Positions 18,108-26,675 of a stretch of DNA of 44,402 bases are shown here, one piece after another. Origin of the DNA: Microvirga subterranea (GTDB taxonomy: Bacteria; Pseudomonadota; Alphaproteobacteria; Rhizobiales; Beijerinckiaceae). A model generated the notes under the pieces. It did not search any database, was not told the origin of the DNA, and saw only the letters and a program-made list of their open reading frames with translations. The stretch covers positions 46,761 through 91,162 of the forward strand of contig NZ_QQBB01000011.1 of the NCBI RefSeq assembly GCF_003350535.1. The letters are read 5' to 3'. The position numbers and the translations under genes were made by a program. Every line of letters starts with the position of its first letter. Positions within the stretch are counted from its first letter, which is position 1.

Positions 18108-18854
18108 ATGAGCAAGACGATTCTCATCACCGGCGCGAGCCGCGGCATCGGCCGGGCGGCCGCCGTCCTGGCGGGCCGGAGAGGCTGGTCTGTCGGGGTG
18201 AACTACGCGAACAACCGCGCCGCCGCCGAAGAGGTCGTCGGGCTGGTGGCAGAGGCCGGCGGCCGCGCGGTGGCGATCCAGGGCGACGTGGCGATCGAGG
18301 CGGACGTGATCTCGGCCTTCGACCAGACCGAACGGACCTTCGGGCCGCTCGACGGGGTCGTGGCCAATGCGGGCATCGTCGGCGAGAAGCAGCTTCTCGC
18401 CGAGATGAGCGCGGAGCGGATGCGCCGCATGTTCGAGGTGAACGTGCTCGGCGCCTATCTGTGTGCCCGCGAGGCCGCCCGGCGTCTCCCGACGAGCCTG
18501 GGCGGCCGGGGCGGGTCGATCGTGCTTGTGTCCTCCGTCGCGGCGCGCCTGGGCTCGCCGTTCGAGTACATCGACTACGCGGGCTCCAAGGCCGCCGTGG
18601 ACACCCTGGCGCTCGGCCTCTCGAAGGAGCTCGGGGCCGAAGGCGTGCGCGTCAACGCGGTGCGCCCCGGCGTGACGGAGACCGACATCCACGCCAGCGG
18701 CGGCCAGCCCGACCGCGCCCAGCGTGTCGGCACCATGACGCCCTTCGGCCGGGCCGGCCGGCCCGAGGAGGTGGCGGAGGCGATCGTCTGGCTCCTGAGC
18801 GACGCCTCGTCCTATGTGAGCGGCGCTCTCCTGGACGTCTCCGGCGGGCGCTGA
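18108..18854 (+). CDS. SDR-family oxidoreductase (248 aa)
   Basis: A short-chain dehydrogenase/reductase of classical length, expected to be cytoplasmic and to oxidise or reduce an alcohol/ketone with NAD(P)H. The cofactor motif TGASRGIG is at residues 8-15 and NAG at 87-89. The catalytic serine is near S143 and the YxxxK pair is Y157/K161. The C-terminal stretch SYVSGALLDVSGGR is typical of FabG/glucose-dehydrogenase-like SDRs. An Arg at position 12 of the glycine loop and N35-N36-R37 after the second strand suggest NADP preference (inference). CGGAG precedes the ATG by about 8 bases. It stands alone, about 100 bases after the tRNA and converging on the YqhA-family gene with a 9-base gap. 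A small hairpin (18062-18080, CGCACC/GGTGCG) sits in its leader. Substrate unknown. Confidence 0.9.
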   Translation: MSKTILITGASRGIGRAAAVLAGRRGWSVGVNYANNRAAAEEVVGLVAEAGGRAVAIQGDVAIEADVISAFDQTERTFGPLDGVVANAGIVGEKQLLAEMSAERMRRMFEVNVLGAYLCAREAARRLPTSLGGRGGSIVLVSSVAARLGSPFEYIDYAGSKAAVDTLALGLSKELGAEGVRVNAVRPGVTETDIHASGGQPDRAQRVGTMTPFGRAGRPEEVAEAIVWLLSDASSYVSGALLDVSGGR

Positions 18855-18863
18855 TCCAAGCCG

Positions 18864-19427
18864 TCAGTGCCCCTTCTCGGTCATGCCGCTCGACATGCGA
18901 TCGACGTAGGCAATCCCGATCGCCGAGAGGATGAAGACCGAGTGGATGACCGTCTGCAGGATGATGCCGGTCTCGGTGTAGTTGCTCTTCGGCGTCCCGA
19001 CGTAGCCTGCCTCGATGAAGGTGCGGAGAAGATGGATCGACGAGATGCCGATGATGGCCATGGCGAGCTTCACCTTCAGGATGCCCGCGTTCACGTGGCC
19101 GAGCCATTCGGGCTGATCCGGGTGGCCTTTGAGGTTGAGGCGCGACACGAAGGTCTCGTAGCCGCCGACGATCACCATCATCAGCAGGTTCGAGATCATC
19201 ACCACGTCGATCAGGCCGAGCACCACGAGCATGATCTGCTGCTCGCTGAATTCGCTGGCATGCAGCACGAGATGCCACAGTTCCTTGAGGAACAGGAACA
19301 CGTAGACCGCCTGCGCCACGATGAGACCGAGATAGAGCGGCAGCTGCAGCCAGCGCGAACTGAAGATCAGCGACGGAAGAGGCCGCAGGCTGGCGGCAGA
19401 CAGGGAGGTTTCTCGGTTATGAGACAT
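18864..19427 (-). CDS. YqhA/UPF0114-family inner membrane protein (187 aa)
   Basis: A member of the UPF0114 (YqhA, TIGR00645) family of membrane proteins of unknown function. About four hydrophobic segments are visible (near residues 28-52, 64-88, 116-135 and 150-170). The stretches SRWLQLPLYLGLIVAQAVYV, IDVVMISNLLMMVIVGGYE and FVSRL are typical of the family. Length agrees with the usual 160-190 residues. The ribosome site is weak, and the ATG at 19427 is the only start that leaves the family N-terminus intact. It converges on the SDR gene and has no co-directional partner. No function can be deduced from context. Confidence 0.85.
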   Translation of the reverse strand: MSHNRETSLSAASLRPLPSLIFSSRWLQLPLYLGLIVAQAVYVFLFLKELWHLVLHASEFSEQQIMLVVLGLIDVVMISNLLMMVIVGGYETFVSRLNLKGHPDQPEWLGHVNAGILKVKLAMAIIGISSIHLLRTFIEAGYVGTPKSNYTETGIILQTVIHSVFILSAIGIAYVDRMSSGMTEKGH

Positions 19428-19757
19428 GAATCGGTCAGGGTTCCGTAAGGGACACAGGTGGAAGAGCAGGAGCGCGTCTGCGCCCCTGCCGCCGGCGACA
19501 GATGGGAAAGCTTGGGCGTTCGCGCAAGGGCTGCCCGCAGGAGGGAACAGGCCGCCCGGGTCACAGCTTCGTCATCCTGTGATCTCGGGCGACACGATCG
19601 GGCGAGGAGCATGAAGCGCTCCGCCGCCGCAGAGGAAGCTCACGAGCCATGAGGACCTCTCCGGGACAGAGGGGTAGATCCCCACCCTCACCCTAAGCGG
19701 AATTTTCCTGGCCCTTGGGTTTGATGTAGACTTTCGGCGTCTCTGATGGAGGCGGCA
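19428..19757. other. 330-bp intergenic region, no gene seen
   Basis: It lies between the divergent YqhA-family and DUF2892 genes, so it must hold both promoters, but no close -35/-10 pair is evident. The best guess for the rightward gene is TTTCCT with TAGACT 17 bases on, ending near 19735; this is weak. An imperfect hairpin at 19468-19487 (GGAGCGC/GCGCCCC) would lie in the leader of the YqhA gene. Confidence 0.4.
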
Positions 19758-19961
19758 ATGACAGTTGAACGCGCGGTTCTCCTGACGGTTGGAACACTCA
19801 TCATCGCCAGCATCCTGCTCGCGGTGTACGTGAACCTCAACTGGCTCTGGCTGACCGGTTTGCTCGGCGCCCATCTCGTGCAGGCATCCTTCACCGGCAT
19901 GTGCCCTGTCGTGATGATGCTCAAGCGCATGGGCCTTCCCAGCAAGCCGGGCTTCACCTGA
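19758..19961 (+). CDS. Small DUF2892 / YgaP-type membrane protein (67 aa)
   Basis: A small inner-membrane protein with two hydrophobic segments (about residues 6-26 and 28-46) and the ending FTGMCPVVMMLKRMG. This matches the DUF2892 (YgaP transmembrane) pattern, in which a Cys-Pro follows the second helix. An ATG 12 bases upstream is in frame, but GGAGG lies directly after it and 5 bases before the ATG at 19758, so the latter is chosen. In YgaP proteins this domain is fused to a rhodanese; here it stands alone, as is common. Role unknown. Confidence 0.75.
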   Translation: MTVERAVLLTVGTLIIASILLAVYVNLNWLWLTGLLGAHLVQASFTGMCPVVMMLKRMGLPSKPGFT

Positions 19962-19987
19962 GGTGACGGAAGGGAGGCGCCGTCGCC
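19962..19987. terminator. Weak hairpin between convergent genes
   Basis: GGTGACGG (19962-19969) can pair with CCGTCGCC (19980-19987) with one mismatch or wobble, exactly in the gap between two convergent genes. There is no T run, so any terminator role is tentative. Confidence 0.25.
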
Positions 19988-21399
19988 TACGGGGTCGCCA
20001 TGCCCCTGGCTGCTGCCTGCCCGCTCGCCAGGCCTGCAATCCGTCCGAGGGCGACCGCCGATAAAAGCCCGTTTCCGGACAGGTAGCCCTCCGCCGTTGA
20101 GCCCGAGACCCCACAGGCCGCTCCGCCGACGGCGTAGAGATTGGGCAGTGACGTTCCGTCCTCCCGCATCACCCGAGCATCACGGTCGACGACAAGCCCG
20201 CCCTGGGTATGGAAAAGTGCGCCGGTGACCTTCACGGCGCAATAAGGGGCCTTGAGCGGCGGCGATCCGGCGAAGCTGCGTCCGAAACGGTCCGCGGCGC
20301 CGGAATGCTTCAGCGCATCCACCTCCTGGACGGTCGACTGCAAGGCGTCCGCGGGAACTCCCATCTGCTGCGCGAGATCCTCGATGGTTTCCGACGTCAG
20401 GATGGCCCCGAGCGACTCCGCCTGGCGGAAATCCTCGAACTGGCGGGCGATGCCGGCGATGCGCGCATCGAAGACGGTCCAGGCGAGCCCCTCGGGCTGC
20501 CTCAGCACGACGGCCGCCTGCTCGGAATAGCCGTGGCTCTCGTCCGAGAAGCGCTCGCCGCGCAGGTTCACCTGGAACCCACCTTCGGTGATCGTCGCCC
20601 AGGTGATGAGGATGCCGTGCGGGTGAGCGACCGAGCCATGTCCCTGGTGGCCCGAGAGGTGCCGCGCGGCGGCTCCCAACGCCTGTCCCCACAGCAGCGC
20701 GTCGCCCTGATTGCCCTCGTGGCCGAAATAGAGCGCCGTCCCGAGCTCCGGAATGTGGCGCCGCACGAGATCCTTGTTCCCGCCGTAACCGTTGCAGGCG
20801 AGGATCAGGCTCCCGCACCCGATGAGTTCCTTCGATCCGTCGGGACGCTCGACGGCGACCCCGCTGATCCTGCCGTCGGCTCCGGCAAACAGGTCCGTGA
20901 CATGGGCATCGCAGAGAATGTCGACACCCGCCTGGGCCGCCGCGTCGCGAAGCCGGTCGATCAGCTCCCCGCCGGAGCGGCTCGGCAAGCCATGCATGCG
21001 GCACACCGAGTGACCCGGATAGCGGAAATCTTCGATCACCGAGAACGGCAGACCGTGGCGATCCGCCAGCCATTCGATCGTCGGACCGACAGCCTCCGCG
21101 ACCATCCTCACGAGATCCGGATCTGGCTCGCCGCTCGCCTTGGCGACGATATCGCGGCCGAACAGCTCCGGGCTGTCGGCAATGCCGGCGGCCTCCTGCC
21201 AGCGGGTGCCGGGCGCCGGGATCAAGCCGGCCGAGAGGGCCGTCGAGCCGCGGGGCACCGCGTCCCGCTCGAGAACCAGGACCTCCTGGCCCAGCTCCCG
21301 CGCCGACAGGGCCGCGACGAGTCCCGCGGCGCCCGCCCCGACGATGACGACCGGAACCTCGATGTCGAAGGTGATGCCGTCCGCAGAAAGAATGCTCAT
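19987..21399 (-). CDS. FAD-dependent oxidoreductase, fumarate reductase/TcuA type (470 aa)
   Basis: A flavoprotein of the FAD_binding_2 family (fumarate reductase, 3-ketosteroid dehydrogenase and tricarballylate dehydrogenase TcuA belong here). The dinucleotide motif VVIVGAGAAGLVAA spans residues 17-30, followed by ERDAVPRGST, the ACNGYGGN segment in mid-protein and the C-terminal GGAACGVSGSTAEGYLSGNG that closes the FAD site. No signal peptide or membrane segment, so cytoplasmic. The ATG overlaps the stop of the isochorismatase-like gene by 4 bases, and it is the last gene of the twelve-gene operon. An in-frame extension to 21630 exists but lies inside the preceding gene and has no family resemblance. 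Likely role (inferred): desaturation of, or reduction to, a carboxylic acid intermediate of the island. Substrate unknown. Confidence 0.85.
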   Translation of the reverse strand: MSILSADGITFDIEVPVVIVGAGAAGLVAALSARELGQEVLVLERDAVPRGSTALSAGLIPAPGTRWQEAAGIADSPELFGRDIVAKASGEPDPDLVRMVAEAVGPTIEWLADRHGLPFSVIEDFRYPGHSVCRMHGLPSRSGGELIDRLRDAAAQAGVDILCDAHVTDLFAGADGRISGVAVERPDGSKELIGCGSLILACNGYGGNKDLVRRHIPELGTALYFGHEGNQGDALLWGQALGAAARHLSGHQGHGSVAHPHGILITWATITEGGFQVNLRGERFSDESHGYSEQAAVVLRQPEGLAWTVFDARIAGIARQFEDFRQAESLGAILTSETIEDLAQQMGVPADALQSTVQEVDALKHSGAADRFGRSFAGSPPLKAPYCAVKVTGALFHTQGGLVVDRDARVMREDGTSLPNLYAVGGAACGVSGSTAEGYLSGNGLLSAVALGRIAGLASGQAAARGMATP

Positions 21400-22010
21400 G
21401 CGGCTTCGATCTCTTTCATGATATCGGAGATGGACGCGACCCGGCAGACCGGCCGCAGCGCATCGATGGCGGTGGCATGCACGGCAGGCGAGAAGGCCGC
21501 ACAGCCATCCTCCAGAACGGTGGTGTCGAAGTCGCGCACATGCGCATCGCGGACCGTCGACGCGACGCCGCCATTGGTGACGATGCCGCAGACGATAAGC
21601 CGCTCGATGCCGCACTTGCGCAGAACCCATTCGAGCCGCGTCATGTAGAAGGCCGAATAGGCGATCTTCTCCACGCTCAGATCCGCCGGCTGCAGCGTAT
21701 CGACGAGCTGATGGCCCCAGGCGCCGGGCTGAAAGTCGCCTTTCCCAAGGAACGGCCGAAGCTGCTTGAGATGAGGGGAAATGAGCGGCTCGCCGCCTTT
21801 CGCAGGCACCAGCGTGAACTGCGTCGAGACGACGTAGCCGCCCTTGGCGCGCAGCAGGTCCGCAAGCGGCTTCAGCCGCTCCGGCAAGGCGGCGATTTCG
21901 GGCGCGCCCTGCCCTGCCCTGCCATAGGCCCCATCGGGATGCAGGAAGTCGTTCTGGAGATCGACGATGAGGAGCCCCGTGCGCGCGACGGGAATTGCCA
22001 AATCGCTCAT
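21396..22010 (-). CDS. Isochorismatase-like hydrolase with Gly at the nucleophile position (204 aa)
   Basis: Isochorismatase-fold (cysteine hydrolase superfamily) protein of standard length. The catalytic Asp is D17 in LLIVDLQNDF and the catalytic Lys is K115 in EKIAYSAF. The usual nucleophile segment T-x-x-C-V-x-x-T reads T145-N-G-G148-V-A-S-T152, so the Cys of amidohydrolases such as PncA and N-carbamoylsarcosine amidase is replaced by Gly148. Isochorismatases proper (EntB, PhzD) also carry Gly here and cleave a vinyl ether without a thiol. The protein is therefore unlikely to be a thiol amidohydrolase. It may be an isochorismatase-like hydrolase of another substrate or a non-canonical enzyme. 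ATGA overlaps join it to HyuA upstream and to the FAD enzyme downstream. Confidence 0.85.
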   Translation of the reverse strand: MSDLAIPVARTGLLIVDLQNDFLHPDGAYGRAGQGAPEIAALPERLKPLADLLRAKGGYVVSTQFTLVPAKGGEPLISPHLKQLRPFLGKGDFQPGAWGHQLVDTLQPADLSVEKIAYSAFYMTRLEWVLRKCGIERLIVCGIVTNGGVASTVRDAHVRDFDTTVLEDGCAAFSPAVHATAIDALRPVCRVASISDIMKEIEAA

Positions 22011-24070
22011 GCGGCGCGCTCCACGACGACGTTGCCGAAATCGTCGACCCGCGCCGTCAGGTCAGGGTCGATGACGGTGGTCGCATCGGGCTGCTCCAGG
22101 ATCGCCGGCCCGTGCACGACTGCCCCGACCGGCAGGTCGAGCCGCGCGTAGATCGCGGTATCGTGCCAAGCGCCGTCGAACCAGACCGGACGGTTGCCGA
22201 GCCGCGCCTTCTCGATGCTTGCGGATGCATCCGGCGCGAGGGCCGCAAGGTCGAAATGGGGCCTGCGCCCCACGGCTGCGGTACGCAGATTGACGATCTT
22301 CGCCGGCACGCCCGGCAGCAGGCGGCTGAACGACGCCTGATAGGCCCGCTCGAAGGCCTCCCTGACGATCGACGGATTGATCCCGGTCGTGCCGTTCTGC
22401 ACCGACACGGGAAGCGGGACGCTCACCGTGTGGGTCTGGCCCACATAATGCATGTCGAGCTCGAACAGGATGTCGATCCGTTCTACGGAGAGCCCGGCTT
22501 CCTCCACGATCTTCCTTGAGGCTTCCGCCTCTTCGACCATGCGGTGATCGAGAGCCGAAGCGTCGAGACTGTCGAGGAGCAGGTTCACGGTCTGCACCTG
22601 GTCATGGCGAATATCCGCAATGACGCAGCCGAGCGCGGACGTCACGCCCGGATACCTCGGCACCAGCGCGGCCTTCAGGCCGACATCCTTGATGAGAGCG
22701 CCCACATGGAGGGCTCCGCCGCCACCGAAGGGCACGGCCGCGAACCGACCGGGATCATGCCCGCGCTCGATGGAGACGAGGCGGATGGCGCCGGCCATCT
22801 TGCCGTTCGCAACCCGCACGATGGCCTCCGCCGCCTGCATGGGATCGAGGCCCAGCGGCTCCGCCACGTGCTTTGCGATAGCGGCCTTCGCGGCTTCCAC
22901 GTCGAGGCGCGCGAGCTTGCCGCCGATGGGACGCTCCGCATTGATGCGTCCGAGAACCACATTGGCGTCCGTGAGCGTCGGCCGGGTATTGCCCTGCCCA
23001 TAGGCGACCGGACCCGGACGCGAGCCCGCACTCTCGGGTCCAACCTGGAGCAGGCCGCCCGCATCCACATGGGCAATCGAGCCCCCGCCCGCACCGATGG
23101 TGGTGATCTCGATCATCGGCGTGCGGATGACGAGGCCGAAGTCGATGGTCGTCTGGGCCGCGAGCGCCGTCTCGCCGTCAACCACGATCGACACGTCGAA
23201 GGACGTGCCGCCGAGATCGCCGGTGATCACGTCCGGGAAGCCCGCCGCCTTCGCGATGGCGGCCGCGGCGATCACGCCCGCGGCCGGGCCGGACAGGGCC
23301 GTGCGCACCGGCAGGCGTCTCGCGGTCGCGGTCGACATGACGCCGCCGTTCGATTGCACGATGTGGAAGCGGCCGGCAAAATTCTCCTGCGCGAGCGCCT
23401 GATCCAGCTTGCCGAGATAGCTGCCGACCACAGGCTGAAGATAGGCATTGAGCGCTGTCGTCGAGGTGCGCTCGAACTCGCGGATCTCCGGCAGGATCTG
23501 GGCGGAGCACTCGATGTTCCCGTTCGGCCAGACCTCCCGGGCCGCAGCAAGCGCCTTGAGTTCGTTTGCCGGGTTGGCATAGGCGTTGACGAACACGATG
23601 GCGAGCGCCTCGGCGCCGCCTGCCAGCAGCGACTTGGCGACCTCCTTCACCTCCGCCGGATCGATCTCCTGCCGGATGGTGCCGTCCGCCATGGTGCGTT
23701 CGCCGACCTCCAGGCGCAGGTCGCGATCGACGACGGGTACGAAGTCGCCCCAGAGCCCCCAGGTGTGACGGCGGTCGCGGCGGCGCATTTCGAGCACATC
23801 GCGGAAGCCGCGCGTGGTGATGAGGCCGATGCGGGCGCCCTTGCGCTCAAGCAAAGCGTTGGTGCCCACCGTCGTGCCGTGCACGATGGAGCCAAGCTGC
23901 GCGAGCGGTCCGAACGTCTTCAGGCCCTCGAGAAATCCGATCGCCTCGTCGCCGCGGTTCGACGGCACCTTCGCGGTGCGGAACCGTGCTGCGTCTTCGT
24001 CGTAATAGAACAGGTCGGTAAAGGTCCCGCCCACGTCCACTCCGACGATCTTCCCCACGACGGCGTTCAT
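22007..24070 (-). CDS. hyuA: Hydantoinase/oxoprolinase subunit A (687 aa)
   Basis: HyuA-type subunit of the ATP-dependent N-methylhydantoinase / 5-oxoprolinase / acetone carboxylase superfamily. The first phosphate-binding loop is DVGGTFTD at residues 12-19, followed by HGTTVGTNALLERKG. The second ATPase-type loop GDLGGTSFDVS is near residue 292, and GPAAGVIAAA and GGGGALH follow in order. Length is normal (about 680-700). With HyuB it should couple ATP hydrolysis to opening of a cyclic amide (hydantoin, lactam) or, in some members, carboxylation of a ketone. The start ATG overlaps the HyuB stop by 4 bases, so the two are made together. The exact substrate cannot be told from sequence. Confidence 0.9.
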   Translation of the reverse strand: MNAVVGKIVGVDVGGTFTDLFYYDEDAARFRTAKVPSNRGDEAIGFLEGLKTFGPLAQLGSIVHGTTVGTNALLERKGARIGLITTRGFRDVLEMRRRDRRHTWGLWGDFVPVVDRDLRLEVGERTMADGTIRQEIDPAEVKEVAKSLLAGGAEALAIVFVNAYANPANELKALAAAREVWPNGNIECSAQILPEIREFERTSTTALNAYLQPVVGSYLGKLDQALAQENFAGRFHIVQSNGGVMSTATARRLPVRTALSGPAAGVIAAAAIAKAAGFPDVITGDLGGTSFDVSIVVDGETALAAQTTIDFGLVIRTPMIEITTIGAGGGSIAHVDAGGLLQVGPESAGSRPGPVAYGQGNTRPTLTDANVVLGRINAERPIGGKLARLDVEAAKAAIAKHVAEPLGLDPMQAAEAIVRVANGKMAGAIRLVSIERGHDPGRFAAVPFGGGGALHVGALIKDVGLKAALVPRYPGVTSALGCVIADIRHDQVQTVNLLLDSLDASALDHRMVEEAEASRKIVEEAGLSVERIDILFELDMHYVGQTHTVSVPLPVSVQNGTTGINPSIVREAFERAYQASFSRLLPGVPAKIVNLRTAAVGRRPHFDLAALAPDASASIEKARLGNRPVWFDGAWHDTAIYARLDLPVGAVVHGPAILEQPDATTVIDPDLTARVDDFGNVVVERAA

Positions 24071-25800
24071 GCGGCCGCTCCCTTTCTCAGAGCGACGGTC
24101 GCGCTCTCGTCCACCTCACCATTCTCCTTGACGGCGACACCGTAGTCCCGGGCAGCTGCCTCGGCGCTGACGTAACCGAGACGCACGTCACGGGCGACAC
24201 GCTGCGGATCACGCCGCCGGGGATCGCCCCATCCGCCGCCGCCGGGCGATTCCAGGCGCACGCGCTGGCCGGCGCGGATCTTCACGTTCGCGACCTTGGA
24301 AGCCATCGGGGGTGACTTCTCGCCCTGGTCAGTCTGCCAGAAAAACTGGTTCAGCGAGGCCGGCAGCCCGCCCGCCACGCCGAACGGCGCGAACCGGCCC
24401 CGCTCGCCGAGGAGGAACACGTCCGCATCGGTCAGCGACTCGATCTCATAGATGGCGCCCACGCCGCCACGGTGCGCTCCCGCCCCGGCGGAATCCGGCC
24501 GCAGCGCCCATTGGGTGAACATGACCGGATAGGCCGCCTCCAGAATCTCGGCCGGCGGGATCGTGGCGGTCGAGATCGGGTTGTTGGCATGGTTCAGTCC
24601 GTCGCTCTCCGGATTGCCGCCAAGACCGCCGCCGAAGAACGAGAACATCACCCAGCGCGACCCGTCCTGACGATGTCCCGCCAGAGAGAGGGCATTGATC
24701 GTGCCGAACGGGCCGGCCGTGGCGCGGCTCGGATCGGCCTTCGCCAGTGCGCCGAAGACCACGCCGATGACGCGTAGGATCGTCTCCGTGTAGCCTCCGA
24801 CGGGCTTCGGCGGCTTGACGCCCAGGAGGGTCGTACCCGGAATCACGAAGGTGATCGGCCTCAGGCAGCCTGCATTGGCCGGCACATCGGTGAAGACGTG
24901 CTTGAGCGCGACGTAGCAGCAGGCGACCGCCGTCGAGTACGCGATGTTGAGCGGTCCCGCACAGGGGGCGGAAGAACGGGAGAAGTCCAGCGTCATGGCA
25001 TCGCCCGCGACCGTCAGGTCCAGAGCGATGGTGAGCCGCTCGTCCGTGATGCCGTCATTGTCGAGGTAGTCCTCGAACGAATAGGTGCCGTCCGGCAGAG
25101 CGCTGACGGCGGCGCGCATCATCGCCTCCGCGCGATCCGAGAAGACGTCGAAGGCCGCCGCAACGGTCGTGTCGCCATACTCGTCGAGCAACTCGGTCAG
25201 GCGCCGCTCGCCGAGGTCCAAGGCGTTGAGCTGGCCGTTCAGGTCGCCGTAGTTCGATATCGGCACACGGGCATTGGCCGAGAGGATCGCCACGATATCC
25301 TCGTTCATCACGCCTGCGCGGATGAGCTTGACCGGGGGAAAGCGCACGCCCTCCTGGAAGCTTTCCGTCGCCTGCGCGTTGAAGCCTCCCGGCACGTTGC
25401 CGCCGATATCGAGCCAGTGGCCGACGGATGCGAGCCAGCAATAAAGCTTCCCGTCCCGGAAGATCGGCCGGACGAGGCGGAAATCGTTCAGGTGCGTGCC
25501 GCCGTCATAGGGGTCGTTGAACAGGAACGTGTCGCCGGGCTCCAGCCCCCCTTCCCGCTCGACCTTGTCGATCACGGCCTTGACGGCAAACGCCATGGCG
25601 CCGACGAAGATCGGCAGGCCGTTCGTGCCCTGCACGAGGGTCGCACCGGTCACGGGGTGATAGAGTCCGTGGCAGGCATCGCGCGCCTCCGCAATGATCG
25701 GGTTGAAGGCGGAGCGATAGAGCGTCGCGTCCATCTCGTCCGCGATCTGCTCAAGGCGTCCTTTCAGAACGGCCAGGGTGACGGGGTCGATGGCGCTCAT
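24067..25800 (-). CDS. hyuB: Hydantoinase/oxoprolinase subunit B (577 aa)
   Basis: HyuB-type partner subunit. It opens with DPVTLAVLKGRLEQIADEMD, typical of the family, followed by GDTFLFNDPYDGGTHLNDF (about residues 88-106), which holds the conserved acidic and His residues. The C-terminal SPGGGGWGDPRRRDP is the usual family end. Normal length (about 560-590). It sits directly before hyuA with an ATGA overlap and directly after the lyase gene with another. B-before-A order is common in proteobacteria. It acts with HyuA on a cyclic amide or related compound; specificity unknown. Confidence 0.9.
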   Translation of the reverse strand: MSAIDPVTLAVLKGRLEQIADEMDATLYRSAFNPIIAEARDACHGLYHPVTGATLVQGTNGLPIFVGAMAFAVKAVIDKVEREGGLEPGDTFLFNDPYDGGTHLNDFRLVRPIFRDGKLYCWLASVGHWLDIGGNVPGGFNAQATESFQEGVRFPPVKLIRAGVMNEDIVAILSANARVPISNYGDLNGQLNALDLGERRLTELLDEYGDTTVAAAFDVFSDRAEAMMRAAVSALPDGTYSFEDYLDNDGITDERLTIALDLTVAGDAMTLDFSRSSAPCAGPLNIAYSTAVACCYVALKHVFTDVPANAGCLRPITFVIPGTTLLGVKPPKPVGGYTETILRVIGVVFGALAKADPSRATAGPFGTINALSLAGHRQDGSRWVMFSFFGGGLGGNPESDGLNHANNPISTATIPPAEILEAAYPVMFTQWALRPDSAGAGAHRGGVGAIYEIESLTDADVFLLGERGRFAPFGVAGGLPASLNQFFWQTDQGEKSPPMASKVANVKIRAGQRVRLESPGGGGWGDPRRRDPQRVARDVRLGYVSAEAAARDYGVAVKENGEVDESATVALRKGAAA

Positions 25801-26675
25801 TGGGCTGCCTCATTGTCGAAGGATTCATAGCGCTCGCCGAGCGCCAGCATCTCTGGGGTCCCGATGAGGCGGTTCAGTGCCGTGAAATCGAACATGCGGT
25901 CGCGGAAGGGTTCATTGGTGCCATGGGCATGGAGCGAGCGGTAGTAATCCTGCGCCGTGCGCGCGAGAGCGCGCACGATGCCGCCGGGAAAGATCACGAG
26001 CCTGAACCCAAGGCTTCCGAGATCCTGTGCCGACGACAGAGGCGTCTCGCCGCCCTCGACCATGTTGGCCAGGAGCGGACGCAGGGACCCGAGGGCGGAC
26101 GTGACCGCCGCAAGCTGCTCGCGGGTCTTCGGGGCCTCCACGAAGAGGACATCGGCCCCGGCCTCCGCATAGAGTCGCGCCCGCTCGATCGCCGGCTCGA
26201 AGCCTTCCACGGCGACTGCATCGGTGCGGGCGATGATGATCGTCTCCTCCGAGGCCCGTGCATCCACGGCGGCCTTGATCTTGCCGGCCATTTCGACGGC
26301 CGGGATGATCGACTTGTCCTGCAGGTGACCGCAGCGCTTCGGGAAGCTCTGATCCTCGAGCTGGATGGCGGTGGCGCCGGCGCGTTCGAAGATCCGGACG
26401 GTCCGCTGGACGTTGAGGGCGTTGCCGTAACCATTATCCGCATCGACCACGAGCGGCGTCGGCACCCGGTCGCGCACCAGCGCGATGGTATCGGCAACCT
26501 CGCTCATGGAAACGAGACCGATATCCGGCCGTCCGAGACGCGTATAAGCGATCGCCGCACCGGAGAGATACAGCGCCTCGAAGCCGGCTTCGGTGGCGAG
26601 CGATGCGGTCAGCGGGTCGTATACGCCGGGCGCAACGACGACCTGGTTCTGCAGCAGTCGTTTCCTGAAATTCAT
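25797..26675 (-). CDS. Isocitrate lyase / PEP mutase family lyase (292 aa)
   Basis: A TIM-barrel lyase of the isocitrate lyase/PEP mutase superfamily. Metal-binding D78 and D80 lie in VVDADNGYG and E107 in QLED. The flexible catalytic loop reads FPKRCGH with C115, as in true C-C lyases such as 2-methylisocitrate lyase (PrpB) and 2,3-dimethylmalate lyase, not as in phosphonate mutases. It should split a 2-hydroxy-carboxylate into pyruvate or glyoxylate plus a smaller acid. The ATG overlaps the MmgE/PrpD stop by 4 bases; a longer in-frame start at 26792 would lie inside that gene and adds nothing family-like. Next to a PrpD homologue it resembles the second half of a methylcitrate-type sequence, but no citrate-synthase homologue is present, so a dimethylmalate-type substrate is equally possible. 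Confidence 0.85.
   Translation of the reverse strand: MNFRKRLLQNQVVVAPGVYDPLTASLATEAGFEALYLSGAAIAYTRLGRPDIGLVSMSEVADTIALVRDRVPTPLVVDADNGYGNALNVQRTVRIFERAGATAIQLEDQSFPKRCGHLQDKSIIPAVEMAGKIKAAVDARASEETIIIARTDAVAVEGFEPAIERARLYAEAGADVLFVEAPKTREQLAAVTSALGSLRPLLANMVEGGETPLSSAQDLGSLGFRLVIFPGGIVRALARTAQDYYRSLHAHGTNEPFRDRMFDFTALNRLIGTPEMLALGERYESFDNEAAQ

Noticed and set aside
20209..24145. Several plus-strand frames of 480-530 codons opposite the FAD enzyme and hyuA
   Set aside because: Shadows of well-conserved minus-strand genes; composition and lack of motifs argue against coding.
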